NCBI GenBank assembly: GCA_045628125.1
Contig: JAZQPA010000028.1
Coordinates: 1-33,340, forward strand
Source: Minthousia sp045628125
Lineage (GTDB): Bacteria > Bacteroidota > Bacteroidia > Bacteroidales > Bacteroidaceae
Length of the DNA stretch: 33,340 nt
Direction: 5' to 3'
Positions 22,804 to 30,440 of the stretch are shown piece by piece; positions within the stretch are counted from its first letter, which is position 1, and the number at the start of each line of letters is the position of its first letter. The notes under the pieces were generated by a model, which did no database searches, was not told the origin of the DNA, and saw nothing but the letters and a program-made list of their open reading frames with translations. The translations under genes and the position numbers were made by a program.

Positions 22804-23952
22804 ATGAAAAAAAGACTTAACATCAAATCGTTATTCCTACATCTCGCCCTTTGTACAATTGTACTGGGATCTCCTCTCATTTTGATGGTGCGTGATCAGG
22901 AAGTGAACATTGGCAACATGTACCTCCAATTGCAGATGCCTATCTGCATGCTGGTCGTCTTCTATATAAACTATCTTTGGCTGGTTCCCCTACTATTTCT
23001 AAAATACGCAAAAGGGAAATTTGTATTTTGCAACCTTCTCATAGGTGGATTAATCTGCACTGCACTAGAAATGGGCAATATAACATACTTTGAACATCTG
23101 CGCCAACAATTCATGGAACAAATGGCCAGTGACGATGCAAACCATAATATGCATCATGAACGCAAGACTCGTGATGAGCGTCGGGGACCACGTCCATTCA
23201 GACGTATGGGACCTCCTATCTGGTTCTTTGCCATGAGGGATATGATGACGCTATTAATCAGCTGTGGTGTAGCCACCATGATCAGGACCAACATGGCATT
23301 TAATCGAGCTGAAGCTGCCCGGAAAGAAGCAGAACTTGGTCGTGCCGACGCTGAGTTGAAAAACCTTCGAAACCAAATAAACCCTCACTTCCTGCTGAAT
23401 ACGCTTAATAACATCTATGCTCTGATTCAGTTTGATACCGAAAAAGCACAGACTACCGTATTGGATTTAAGTAAGTTGCTGCGCTTTGCTCTTTATGACA
23501 ACCAGCAGGATTTTGTGTCATTGGCCAAGGAAATAGAATTTGAGGAACGCTATGTGAATCTGATGCGTATTCGTATTCCTCAATCAGCAGACATTACATT
23601 CACCCACGATCAGGCCTCTGCCCCTAATCTACAAATTATGCCGCTTATCTATATCTCTTTAATAGAGAATGCGTTCAAGCATGGAATCCGGACCAATGGA
23701 GAAGAATGTTTCATCCATATTACCATGGCGGTGGAACAAGAGAGCATCATCTGTTTTAAGATTGAAAACAGCAATTTTCCAAAGGACGACACAGACCGAA
23801 GCGGAAGCGGCATTGGTTTGGAGCAGGTGCAGAAGAGACTGGAACTGACATATCCGGGACGATTCAAATGGACCAAGGGAATTTTACCTGATTCCAATTC
23901 TTATCTTTCGGAACTTATTATTGAGACGAACCCACAAAAAAAAATATCATGA
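22804..23952 (+). CDS. LytS-type membrane sensor histidine kinase
   Basis: A 382-residue sensor kinase of the His_kinase (PF06580) family that pairs with LytTR regulators. Four membrane helices lie at about 8-29, 44-66, 73-92 and 139-160. A periplasmic loop of about 47 residues lies between helices 3 and 4 and is rich in His, Met, Asp and then Arg (HNMHHER at 114-120). The phospho-accepting H195 is in QINPHFLLNTLNNIYALI, the N-box is LIYISLIENAFKHG and the G-box SGSGIGLEQVQKRL. ATG 22804 is chosen since the promoter ends at 22773; an upstream in-frame start would lie inside it. It overlaps the response regulator by four bases (ATGA). Confidence 0.93.
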   Translation: MKKRLNIKSLFLHLALCTIVLGSPLILMVRDQEVNIGNMYLQLQMPICMLVVFYINYLWLVPLLFLKYAKGKFVFCNLLIGGLICTALEMGNITYFEHLRQQFMEQMASDDANHNMHHERKTRDERRGPRPFRRMGPPIWFFAMRDMMTLLISCGVATMIRTNMAFNRAEAARKEAELGRADAELKNLRNQINPHFLLNTLNNIYALIQFDTEKAQTTVLDLSKLLRFALYDNQQDFVSLAKEIEFEERYVNLMRIRIPQSADITFTHDQASAPNLQIMPLIYISLIENAFKHGIRTNGEECFIHITMAVEQESIICFKIENSNFPKDDTDRSGSGIGLEQVQKRLELTYPGRFKWTKGILPDSNSYLSELIIETNPQKKIS

Positions 23953-24677
23953 TACTCAGATGTGCAATTATAGATGACGAACCTTTAGCACTAGACTTGC
24001 TGGAAAGCTATGTAAGAAAGACTCCGTTCTTGCAGTTGGTAAACCGATATTCCAGTGCAACTACCGCCAAACAGGGATTAGAGGAAGAACCCGTTGATCT
24101 GGTATTTCTGGACATTCAAATGCCCCAAATGACCGGATTAGAATTGGCAAAAACATTGGATAGCGACACGCGTATTGTGTTCACCACTGCTTTCAGCCAG
24201 TATGCCGTGGACTCATACAAAACTAATGCTTTGGGCTATCTTTTGAAACCATTCAGTTACAACGACTTTCTTGAGTCATGCAATAAAGCATTGGATTGGT
24301 TTAAAATGAGGAAATCGTTCGTTGATGAAACGAATGGCGTAACGGAAGAGAAAGATTTTGTTTTTATCAAAAGTGAGTATCGTCTGATAAAAGTGCAAAT
24401 CAACGACATCTTATATATTGAAGGATTAAAAGACTATATCAAGATATATTTGGAAGGACAGGCCAAACCAATCATGACGTTGTTGAGTATGAAAGCTGTT
24501 GAAGAATATCTTCCTAAACCTCAATTCTGCCGTGTACATCGCTCCTTTATTGTTCAAATGAATAAAATCGAAGAAGTGGAACGCAGTAGAATCGTTTTTG
24601 GGAAGACTTATATCCCTATATCAGAAAGCAACAAAGACTATATTCAGGAATTCATCAACAAACACGTCATTATGTAA
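23949..24677 (+). CDS. LytTR-family response regulator
   Basis: A 242-residue response regulator. The receiver domain (1-120) has the acidic pair in IIDDEP (D9-D10), the phospho-accepting D55 in LVFLDIQMPQMTG, the switch threonine in FTTAFSQYAVDSY and K in YLLKPFSY. The LytTR DNA-binding domain (about 140-240) has FVFIKSEYRLIKVQINDILY, IEGLKDYIKIYL, FCRVHRSFIVQMNKIEEV and a C-terminal helix. Translation is coupled to the kinase. Its targets are unknown, but the efflux operon immediately upstream and the shared terminator-promoter module make tolC-macAB and its own operon first candidates. Confidence 0.95.
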   Translation: MILRCAIIDDEPLALDLLESYVRKTPFLQLVNRYSSATTAKQGLEEEPVDLVFLDIQMPQMTGLELAKTLDSDTRIVFTTAFSQYAVDSYKTNALGYLLKPFSYNDFLESCNKALDWFKMRKSFVDETNGVTEEKDFVFIKSEYRLIKVQINDILYIEGLKDYIKIYLEGQAKPIMTLLSMKAVEEYLPKPQFCRVHRSFIVQMNKIEEVERSRIVFGKTYIPISESNKDYIQEFINKHVIM

Positions 24678-24714
24678 GTACAAACTTGCACATTTGATTA
24701 TCGTTTGAGCAAAC

Positions 24715-24759
24715 AAATTGTTAAATATTATATACTAATAGTTGTAATTGTAACAATTT
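24715..24759. repeat. 9-bp inverted repeat with long spacer
   Basis: AAATTGTTA (24715-24723) and TAACAATTT (24751-24759) are exact inverted copies 27 bases apart, in the 245-base gap after the response regulator. They lie directly before the longer hairpin at 24763. Confidence 0.5.
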
Positions 24760-24762
24760 ACC

Positions 24763-24807
24763 ATTATGGCTTTATTTTACTGTTATATTGTAAGATAAAG
24801 CCATAAT
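24763..24807. repeat. Long near-perfect hairpin between regulator and VOR operon
   Basis: ATTATGGCTTTATTTTAC (24763-24780) pairs with 24790-24807 over 18 bp, with one G.T pair and a 9-base loop. The outer 13 bp (ATTATGGCTTTAT with ATAAAGCCATAAT) are perfect. No T-run follows on either strand, so it is not a standard intrinsic terminator; it may still end or stabilise the kinase transcript. Confidence 0.6.
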
Positions 24808-24863
24808 TCATATGTTAACATCTGTTATATATGCGTTAAGTAATCTATATATACAAAGTTATA

Positions 24864-24896
24864 TTTACAAAAGTGAGGGAGTTTGTATTAACTTTG
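24864..24896 (+). promoter_or_regulatory. Promoter of the 2-oxoacid oxidoreductase operon
   Basis: TAACTTTG (24889-24896) is a perfect -7 element; TTTAC (24864-24868) lies 21 bases upstream in place of TTTG. The start site would be near 24903, just before the ATG at 24923. Confidence 0.6.
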
Positions 24897-24922
24897 CGAA
24901 CGAAAGAAGTAGAAACAGACAA

Positions 24923-25198
24923 ATGGATTTATTGGACAAAACAACCGACCTTTTGAACAAAGGAGAGACAGATAAAGTAATACAGCTCTTAGAAATGTCC
25001 ATTCAGGAAACCGAGAGTCCAAACGATGATCTATACTATTTGCTTGGTAATGCTTACAGGAAAAAAGGTAATTGGCAATTAGCCATAAATAATTATTTGG
25101 AAGCTATAGCCATAAACCCAAACAGCCCTGCAAAGCAAGCCTATGAAATGGCCATGAACATCCTTAATTTCTACAACAAAGACATGTATAACCAATAA
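24923..25198 (+). CDS. Small TPR protein heading the 2-oxoacid oxidoreductase operon
   Basis: A 91-residue soluble protein with about two tetratricopeptide repeats (LLDKTTDLLNKGETDKVIQL, and DLYYLLGNAYRKKGNWQLAI followed by NNYLEAIAINPNSPAKQAYE, the canonical TPR pattern). ATG 24923 is preferred to the in-frame ATG at 24812, because the promoter -7 element lies at 24889-24896 and the extra part shows no TPR features. It lies 19 bases before the ferredoxin gene, so it is the first gene of the operon. TPRs mediate protein contacts; a role in assembling the oxidoreductase is a guess. Confidence 0.85.
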   Translation: MDLLDKTTDLLNKGETDKVIQLLEMSIQETESPNDDLYYLLGNAYRKKGNWQLAINNYLEAIAINPNSPAKQAYEMAMNILNFYNKDMYNQ

Positions 25199-25217
25199 CT
25201 GTGAAATAAATAGTACT

Positions 25218-25448
25218 ATGGCAAAATTCAAAGGAGCAACTGTAGTTGACACCGAACGCTGCAAAGGATGTAATCTTTGCGTGGTGGCTTGCCCATTGAA
25301 TGTGTTGGCACTGTCAACCAAAAGCGTCAATCAGAAAGGCTACCCTTTTGCTCAGCAAGTACAGGAAGACACTTGCAATGGATGTGCATCATGCGCTACC
25401 GTTTGCCCTGACGGATGTATCACGGTTTACCGAACAAAAGAAGAATAA
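25218..25448 (+). CDS. 2x[4Fe-4S] ferredoxin subunit (delta) of 2-oxoacid oxidoreductase
   Basis: A 76-residue ferredoxin-like protein with two complete 4Fe-4S motifs: C15-C18-C21 with C25 (CKGCNLCVVACP) and C53-C56-C59 with C63 (CNGCASCATVCP). In the four-subunit 2-oxoacid:ferredoxin oxidoreductases this delta subunit passes electrons from the TPP site to external ferredoxin. It is followed after three bases by the alpha subunit, so the assignment to the complex is strong. Confidence 0.92.
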   Translation: MAKFKGATVVDTERCKGCNLCVVACPLNVLALSTKSVNQKGYPFAQQVQEDTCNGCASCATVCPDGCITVYRTKEE

Positions 25449-25451
25449 ACC

Positions 25452-26537
25452 ATGACAGAACAGGAAGTAACCTTAATGAAAGGTAATGAAGCCATTGCTC
25501 ATGCAGCAATCCGTTGTGGATGCGATGGATATTTTGGATACCCTATCACCCCTCAATCCGAAGTTTTAGAGACCCTGGCCGAGTTGAAGCCATGGGAAAC
25601 TACGGGTATGGTCGTAGTCCAGGCAGAGAGTGAACTTGCCGCAATCAATATGGTATATGGCGGTTCTGGAACAGGAAAAAGATGTATGACATCCTCATCC
25701 AGTCCAGGCGTGAGCCTTATGCAGGAAGGCATTTCTTATATGGCAGGAGCCGAGTTGCCATCTCTTATCATTAATGTCATGCGTGGTGGTCCTGGCTTAG
25801 GAACCATCCAGCCTTCTCAAGCTGATTATTTCCAAACCACCAAAGGCGGCGGACATGGAGACTATCGTCTTATTGTTCTTGCTCCTGACTGTGTGCAAGA
25901 GATGGCCGATTTTGTAGATCTGGCATTTAACCTTGCGTTCAAATATCGCAACCCAGCCATGATTCTGGCCGATGGTGCAATTGGCCAGATGATGGAGAAA
26001 GTGGTATTGCCACCTTACAAACCACGTCGTACAGAAGAAGAGATTGCCGCAGAATGTCCATGGGCAGCCATGGGTCGTAGATCAGGAAGAGGTTCGAACA
26101 TCACAACCTCTTTGGAATTGCGTTCAGAGGAAATGGAACAGATTAATCTTCGCCTACAGGCTAAATATGCCGAAGTAGAAGCCAATGAGGTTCGTTATGA
26201 AGAGTACATGTGCTCTGATGCCGACTACCTCATCTGCGCATTCGGTTCCGCAGCCCGTATCGCAAAAAAAGTTATTGAAAATGCCCGTGCAGAAGGTATC
26301 AAGGTTGGACTTCTCCGACCAATTACACTCTGGCCATTCCCAAGCAAGCAAATTCAAAAGCTTTCCAAGCAGGTGAAGGGTATTTTATCACTGGAAATCA
26401 ATGCAGGACAAATGATTGAAGACATTCGCCTTGCGGTAAATGGAGCTGTACCTGTAGAACATTTTGGTCGCCTTGGAGGAATCATCCCTGATCCTGACGA
26501 GGTTGTTGATGCGTTGAAACATAAACTAATAAAATAA
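25452..26537 (+). CDS. vorB: 2-oxoacid:ferredoxin oxidoreductase alpha subunit (VorB/KorA-type)
   Basis: A 361-residue alpha subunit, carrying the pyruvate:ferredoxin-oxidoreductase-type pyrimidine-binding domain and transketolase-C-like domain. Conserved are GNEAIAHAAIRCGCDGYFGY followed by PITPQSEV, the VVQAESELAAINMVYGGSGTG stretch including the catalytic Glu region, TSSSSPGVSLMQEGISYMAG and, in the C-terminal domain, AEGIKVGLLRPITLWPFP. The complex oxidatively decarboxylates a 2-oxoacid (branched-chain 2-oxoacids if VOR, 2-oxoglutarate if KOR) with CoA. The operon order delta-alpha-beta-gamma resembles VOR operons of Bacteroidetes; the substrate is not proven. Confidence 0.92.
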   Translation: MTEQEVTLMKGNEAIAHAAIRCGCDGYFGYPITPQSEVLETLAELKPWETTGMVVVQAESELAAINMVYGGSGTGKRCMTSSSSPGVSLMQEGISYMAGAELPSLIINVMRGGPGLGTIQPSQADYFQTTKGGGHGDYRLIVLAPDCVQEMADFVDLAFNLAFKYRNPAMILADGAIGQMMEKVVLPPYKPRRTEEEIAAECPWAAMGRRSGRGSNITTSLELRSEEMEQINLRLQAKYAEVEANEVRYEEYMCSDADYLICAFGSAARIAKKVIENARAEGIKVGLLRPITLWPFPSKQIQKLSKQVKGILSLEINAGQMIEDIRLAVNGAVPVEHFGRLGGIIPDPDEVVDALKHKLIK

Positions 26538-26544
26538 TATAACT

Positions 26545-26712
26545 ATGGATATCGCGAAAATAAGAATGATTCTGAACGGTGTATTCATTTTGGGAGCACT
26601 GGCATCGCTGGTCATCTACTTTACCTCCGGATACACAACCTTGTTCCTGTATGTTATTCTGATTTCCATTGCCATTAAAGTGGCAGAGTTTTTCATACGT
26701 TATATGTTCTAA
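26545..26712 (+). CDS. 55-residue two-helix membrane protein inside the oxidoreductase operon
   Basis: The frame from ATG 26545 to TAA 26710-26712 reads MDIAKIRMILNGVFILGALA and continues to the end ...AEFFIRYMF. Two hydrophobic helices, about 8-26 and 32-48, are separated by a short TSGYTT turn, giving a hairpin with both ends probably in the cytoplasm. It sits 7 bases after the alpha gene and 14 bases before beta, on the same strand. It looks translated: it fills the gap exactly and has codon usage like its neighbours. I do not recognise a family. It might anchor the otherwise soluble oxidoreductase to the membrane. Confidence 0.75.
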   Translation: MDIAKIRMILNGVFILGALASLVIYFTSGYTTLFLYVILISIAIKVAEFFIRYMF

Positions 26713-26726
26713 GACTTGAAGGGCAA

Positions 26727-27488
26727 ATGACAAAAGAAGAAATAATTAAACCGGAGAACCTGGTTTATCAAAAGCCAAAACTACTTAATGACACTCCCAT
26801 GCATTACTGCCCCGGATGCAGCCATGGAGTGGTGCACAAACTGATAGCAGAGGTTATAGAGGAAATGGGCATGGAAGAAAAGACCATTGGTGTAAGTCCC
26901 GTGGGATGTGGTGTCTTTGCCTATAAGTATATTGACATTGATTGGGAGGAGGCTGCACATGGACGTGCTCCAGCAGTAGCCACAGCCATTAAACGCTTAT
27001 GGCCTGACCGATTGGTTTTCTCTTATCAGGGAGATGGTGATTTGGCATGTATCGGTACAGGAGAGACCATTCATGCATTAAATCGTGGCGAGAACATCAC
27101 TATCATCTTCATCAATAATGCCATCTATGGTATGACTGGAGGTCAGATGGCTCCTACCACGCTGCTCGGCATGAAAACAGCCACATGCCCTTATGGACGA
27201 GACCCTCAGTTGCACGGTTACCCTTTGAAGATTACCGAACTGGCTGCACAACTGGAAGGAACATGCTATGTTTCCCGCCAATCAGTCCACACAGTCTCTG
27301 CCATAAAAAAGGCCAAAAAAGCCATACGCAAAGCATTCGAGAACTCAATGGCCGGAAAGGGCTCTAACTTAATAGAAATCGTTTCAACCTGCAACTCGGG
27401 GTGGAAACTCAGTCCGGAGAAAGCAAACAAATGGATGGAAGAGAACATGTTCCCATTCTATCCACTGGGTGACAAGAAGGACATTTAA
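26727..27488 (+). CDS. 2-oxoacid:ferredoxin oxidoreductase beta subunit (TPP-binding)
   Basis: A 253-residue beta subunit, which binds thiamine diphosphate and the proximal iron-sulfur cluster. The cluster cysteines include the pair in HYCPGCSHG (C28, C31) and C61. The TPP/Mg motif starts GDGDLACIGTGETIHALNRG (102-121) and ends with the NN pair in IIFINNAIYGMTGGQ (130-131). AHGRAPAVATAIKR and APTTLLGMKTATCPYGRD are also family-typical. It follows the small membrane protein by 14 bases and precedes gamma by 12, and so forms one transcription unit. Confidence 0.95.
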   Translation: MTKEEIIKPENLVYQKPKLLNDTPMHYCPGCSHGVVHKLIAEVIEEMGMEEKTIGVSPVGCGVFAYKYIDIDWEEAAHGRAPAVATAIKRLWPDRLVFSYQGDGDLACIGTGETIHALNRGENITIIFINNAIYGMTGGQMAPTTLLGMKTATCPYGRDPQLHGYPLKITELAAQLEGTCYVSRQSVHTVSAIKKAKKAIRKAFENSMAGKGSNLIEIVSTCNSGWKLSPEKANKWMEENMFPFYPLGDKKDI

Positions 27489-27500
27489 TTTCAGAGGAAC

Positions 27501-28049
27501 ATGAAAGAAGAAATTATTATAGCCGGTTTTGGTGGCCAAGGTGTACTATCCATGGGTAAGATTTTAGCCTACGCTGCCTTAATGGAAGGCAAGGAAGTTA
27601 CATGGATGCCAGCATATGGACCCGAACAAAGAGGTGGCACAGCTAATGTTACGGTCATTGTCAGCAGTGATAGCATATCATCACCTATTCTGAGCACCTA
27701 TGACACGGCAATCATTCTGAATCAGCCATCACTGGAAAAATTTGAACCAAAAGTGAAACCTGGCGGCACCCTGATCTATGACGGTTATGGTATTAACAAT
27801 CCACCAACCCGTAAGGACATCAACATTTATGAGATAAACGCCATGGATGCCGCAGCAGAAATGAATCTGATTAAGACTTTCAACATGATAGTATTGGGAG
27901 GTTTATTGCAGATTCACCCAATTGTTGGTATTGAGAGCGTTCTCAAAGCACTACGGAAGACATTGCCTGAAAGACACCATAAACTGATACCTCAAAATGA
28001 AGAGGCAATCAAAAAAGGAATGGAAATCATCAAACAAAAAAACTCTTGA
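27501..28049 (+). CDS. 2-oxoacid:ferredoxin oxidoreductase gamma subunit
   Basis: A 182-residue gamma subunit of the family. It begins EEIIIAGFGGQGVLSMGKIL, continues VTWMPAYGPEQRGGTANVTV and has PILSTYDTAIILNQPSLEKF, all standard. The subunit completes the enzyme that binds CoA. The stop codon TGA (28047-28049) is inside the left arm of the operon terminator, so the last codons and the hairpin share the same bases. Confidence 0.94.
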   Translation: MKEEIIIAGFGGQGVLSMGKILAYAALMEGKEVTWMPAYGPEQRGGTANVTVIVSSDSISSPILSTYDTAIILNQPSLEKFEPKVKPGGTLIYDGYGINNPPTRKDINIYEINAMDAAAEMNLIKTFNMIVLGGLLQIHPIVGIESVLKALRKTLPERHHKLIPQNEEAIKKGMEIIKQKNS

Positions 28050-28071
28050 GCCAAGCTCAAGATTTTTTTTT
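28044..28071. terminator. Terminator overlapping the gamma-subunit stop codon
   Basis: TCTTGAGC and GCTCAAGA (28044-28051, 28055-28062) make a perfect 8-bp stem with a 3-base loop, followed by nine T. A-runs on the left side allow it to work for the epimerase gene on the minus strand too. Confidence 0.92.
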
Positions 28072-28072
28072 G

Positions 28073-28942
28073 TTAATGTATCTCGATGGTATATGAGGCT
28101 TCAAAGGTTTCACCAACATTCAAATGATTCGTCCAGTCTTTATCCTTATATTCACCGGAATAATTAGCTCTGTCACATCTTCCATACCAAGGTTCAATAC
28201 AAACAAAAGGAGCGTTCTTGGTTGGAGGTGACCACAAACCTACTACTGGAGCCGTAAAATGTACAGACAAATATGGCTTCTTATTCATATCCAGAATCGA
28301 CACAGAAGTCAGCTGACTGTCTTCAACAATGAACGTATCAATATCAAAGGTGTGAATATTCAATGGTAAAAGTCCCTCTCCATCAACCGGAACCTCATAA
28401 TGTGTTACAGGGTCAACACAACCTTTCTCCTTCAATCCGATATAATTAATCTTGGATGTTGGTCCAAATGAGAAATAGCCACGATCTGGGCTTTCATCGT
28501 ATTGTGGATAATAAAAAGCAGGATGAGCACCAATCTGGAAATGTATGAGTTTCTCGTCCGTATTGGTTACCTTCCATAAAACATCTACTTTATTCCCTCT
28601 GATTCTATAACCGATTTCCAATTGGAAAGAATAAGGATATTTCTCGTGTGTTTCTGGAGTGTCTGTAAGGACAAAATGCACCTCAGATTCAGTTGCAGAC
28701 ACAAGCTTAAAATCCATGTCACGCGCAAAACCATGCTGAGACAAATTAAACTCCTTCCCATCCACACGATAGGTATTCCCCCAAACACTTCCTACGATTG
28801 GGAACAAAACAGGCGAATGGCGTTTCCAAAAAGCAGGGTCAGCCTGCCATAAATACTCTTTTCCTGCACAATCAATACTGCAGAGTTCTGCTCCGTGTTC
28901 AGACACCTGAATACTCAGGTTTTCATTCTTCAGCGTAATCAT
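28073..28942 (-). CDS. Aldose 1-epimerase family protein (LacX-like)
   Basis: A 289-residue galactose-mutarotase-like protein. Visible family segments are LSIQVSEHGAELCSI, WKRHSPVLFPIVGSV (with the Arg-His-x-Pro sugar-binding site), SQHGFARDMDF, FQIGAHPAFYYP and the late catalytic-acid region FVCIEPWYGRCD. It interconverts sugar anomers in the cytoplasm; relatives such as LacX are of uncertain substrate. I chose ATG 28942 behind AAAAAGGAACG. An in-frame upstream ATG at 28999 lies inside the promoter sequence. The gene is alone on its strand. Confidence 0.9.
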   Translation of the reverse strand: MITLKNENLSIQVSEHGAELCSIDCAGKEYLWQADPAFWKRHSPVLFPIVGSVWGNTYRVDGKEFNLSQHGFARDMDFKLVSATESEVHFVLTDTPETHEKYPYSFQLEIGYRIRGNKVDVLWKVTNTDEKLIHFQIGAHPAFYYPQYDESPDRGYFSFGPTSKINYIGLKEKGCVDPVTHYEVPVDGEGLLPLNIHTFDIDTFIVEDSQLTSVSILDMNKKPYLSVHFTAPVVGLWSPPTKNAPFVCIEPWYGRCDRANYSGEYKDKDWTNHLNVGETFEASYTIEIH

Positions 28943-28968
28943 CGTTCCTTTTTTATTTTTGGTTTGCA

Positions 28969-29000
28969 CAAAGATAACGGAATTTGGACAAAAAGCCAAA
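28969..29000 (-). promoter_or_regulatory. Promoter of the aldose epimerase gene
   Basis: On the minus strand TTTG (28997-29000), 20 bases, TATCTTTG (28969-28976): a full consensus promoter. It occupies the same bases as the divergent tcdA promoter. Confidence 0.78.
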
Positions 29001-29016
29001 TAAAAGTGTATCTTTG
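28983..29016 (+). promoter_or_regulatory. Promoter of the tcdA operon
   Basis: TTTG (28983-28986), 22 bases, TATCTTTG (29009-29016). The spacer is slightly long. It interleaves with the epimerase promoter. Confidence 0.65.
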
Positions 29017-29044
29017 CATGGAATAATAATTGGATAAGTCCATT

Positions 29045-29785
29045 ATGGCAAACAACCCTATATTTAACCGGACAGAGCTATTGATTGGCAGTGATGCCAT
29101 GGACAACATTGCCAAACTGCGAGTAATCATCTTTGGAGTAGGCGGTGTTGGCAGTTGGTGCGCGGAAAGCCTTATCCGTTCAGGCATCGGCCACTTAACC
29201 ATTGTTGATTCTGACACCGTCAACATCACCAATGTTAATCGTCAAATGATGGCAACTACCAAGACCATCGGTCAGATAAAAGTAGATGCATTACGGAATC
29301 GGCTTTTGGAAATTAATCCGGAAGCAGAGATTATTGCCATCAAGAACATTTATAGTGAAGATACAGCAGACTCGTTCCTGATTGACAGTTTTGATTACGT
29401 GATAGATGCCATTGACAGTTTGGAACATAAAGCTCAGCTAATCCGTCATGCCTGTTCCTGTGATGTAAAATTCTTCTCGAGCATGGGGGCTGCGCTCAAA
29501 CTGAATCCTACCCGAATAACGATAAGCGAGTTTTGGAAAGTGAAAGGCTGTCCTTTAGCCCGGGCTTTACGCAACAAATTCAAAAAGAGCAAACAATTTC
29601 CAGCCAAGAAATTCCTCTGTGTATATAGTGATGAAATCGTACAGAATCAAGGGCTCCCACGCGATGACGATGGTTCACCTGCAGAATTTCACAAGGTTCA
29701 AATCAATGGCACCATGGCTCATACCACGGCTATTTTTGGCTTAATGCTAGCCAGTTTAGTAATTCAAGATGTTCTGAAGAAATGA
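29045..29785 (+). CDS. tcdA: tRNA threonylcarbamoyladenosine dehydratase
   Basis: A 246-residue member of the ThiF/E1 superfamily, which uses ATP to cyclise the t6A modification at position 37 of tRNAs reading ANN codons (ct6A). The nucleotide motif is GVGGVGS (31-37), followed by DSDTVNITNVNRQ. The family-specific DYVIDAIDSLEHKAQLI, SSMGAALKLNPTR and PLARALRNKFKK are all present. ATG 29045 (MANNPIFNRT) follows the promoter; upstream TTG (29030) in frame is rejected. It overlaps the next gene by four bases (ATGA), so the two are cotranslated. Confidence 0.93.
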   Translation: MANNPIFNRTELLIGSDAMDNIAKLRVIIFGVGGVGSWCAESLIRSGIGHLTIVDSDTVNITNVNRQMMATTKTIGQIKVDALRNRLLEINPEAEIIAIKNIYSEDTADSFLIDSFDYVIDAIDSLEHKAQLIRHACSCDVKFFSSMGAALKLNPTRITISEFWKVKGCPLARALRNKFKKSKQFPAKKFLCVYSDEIVQNQGLPRDDDGSPAEFHKVQINGTMAHTTAIFGLMLASLVIQDVLKK

Positions 29786-30432
29786 AAAAGCTGATTATAT
29801 TCGATCTTGATGGTACATTGTTAAACACCATTGCAGATCTTGCAAATGCGACAAATTATGCACTAAGTCAACTGGGATTTGGAATGCACCCACTAGAGAG
29901 TTATCCTACTTTTGTAGGAAACGGAATACGCAAACTTTTCGAACGCGCCCTTCCCGCAACCTGTAACAGTCCTGAATGGGTGGAAAAGGTTCGTGAACTT
30001 TTTATTCCTTTTTATGATGCACATAATGCCGACGACACAACTATCTACACCGGCATCCAAGAATTATTGGATGAACTTCAGGAAAAAGGGATTAAAATTG
30101 CAGTAGCCTCAAACAAATACCAAAGTGCTACCGAGAAACTGATGCATCACTACTTTCCAAACATCTCATTTGTAAGTGTATTGGGACAGCGGGATGGTAT
30201 TCCTGTAAAGCCAGACCCAAGCATTGTACATTCCATTCTACAGATTTCCGGAGCAGATGCGGCCGACACTCTGTACGTCGGAGATTCCGGTGTGGATATG
30301 CAAACGGCAAAAAATGCTGGAGTTGAAAGTATTGGAGTAACCTGGGGATTCAGGCCCATAGAAGAGTTGGAAGGAAACGGAGCTAAACATCTGGCAAACT
30401 CACCAAAAGATATCTTGCAATATATCTGTTAA
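29782..30432 (+). CDS. HAD-family hydrolase, phosphoglycolate phosphatase-like
   Basis: A 216-residue HAD hydrolase with the catalytic DLDGTL (D8 nucleophile, D10) and a four-helix cap (about 15-80). Motif II is VASNK, motif III is the lysine in VKPDPS, and motif IV is VGDSGVDMQTAKNAG. The arrangement fits the phosphoglycolate phosphatase (Gph)/PGP-like subfamily, which clears 2-phosphoglycolate, though nucleotidase or other sugar-phosphate activity is possible. It overlaps tcdA by four bases. Confidence 0.88.
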   Translation: MKKLIIFDLDGTLLNTIADLANATNYALSQLGFGMHPLESYPTFVGNGIRKLFERALPATCNSPEWVEKVRELFIPFYDAHNADDTTIYTGIQELLDELQEKGIKIAVASNKYQSATEKLMHHYFPNISFVSVLGQRDGIPVKPDPSIVHSILQISGADAADTLYVGDSGVDMQTAKNAGVESIGVTWGFRPIEELEGNGAKHLANSPKDILQYIC

Positions 30433-30440
30433 TATTATAG

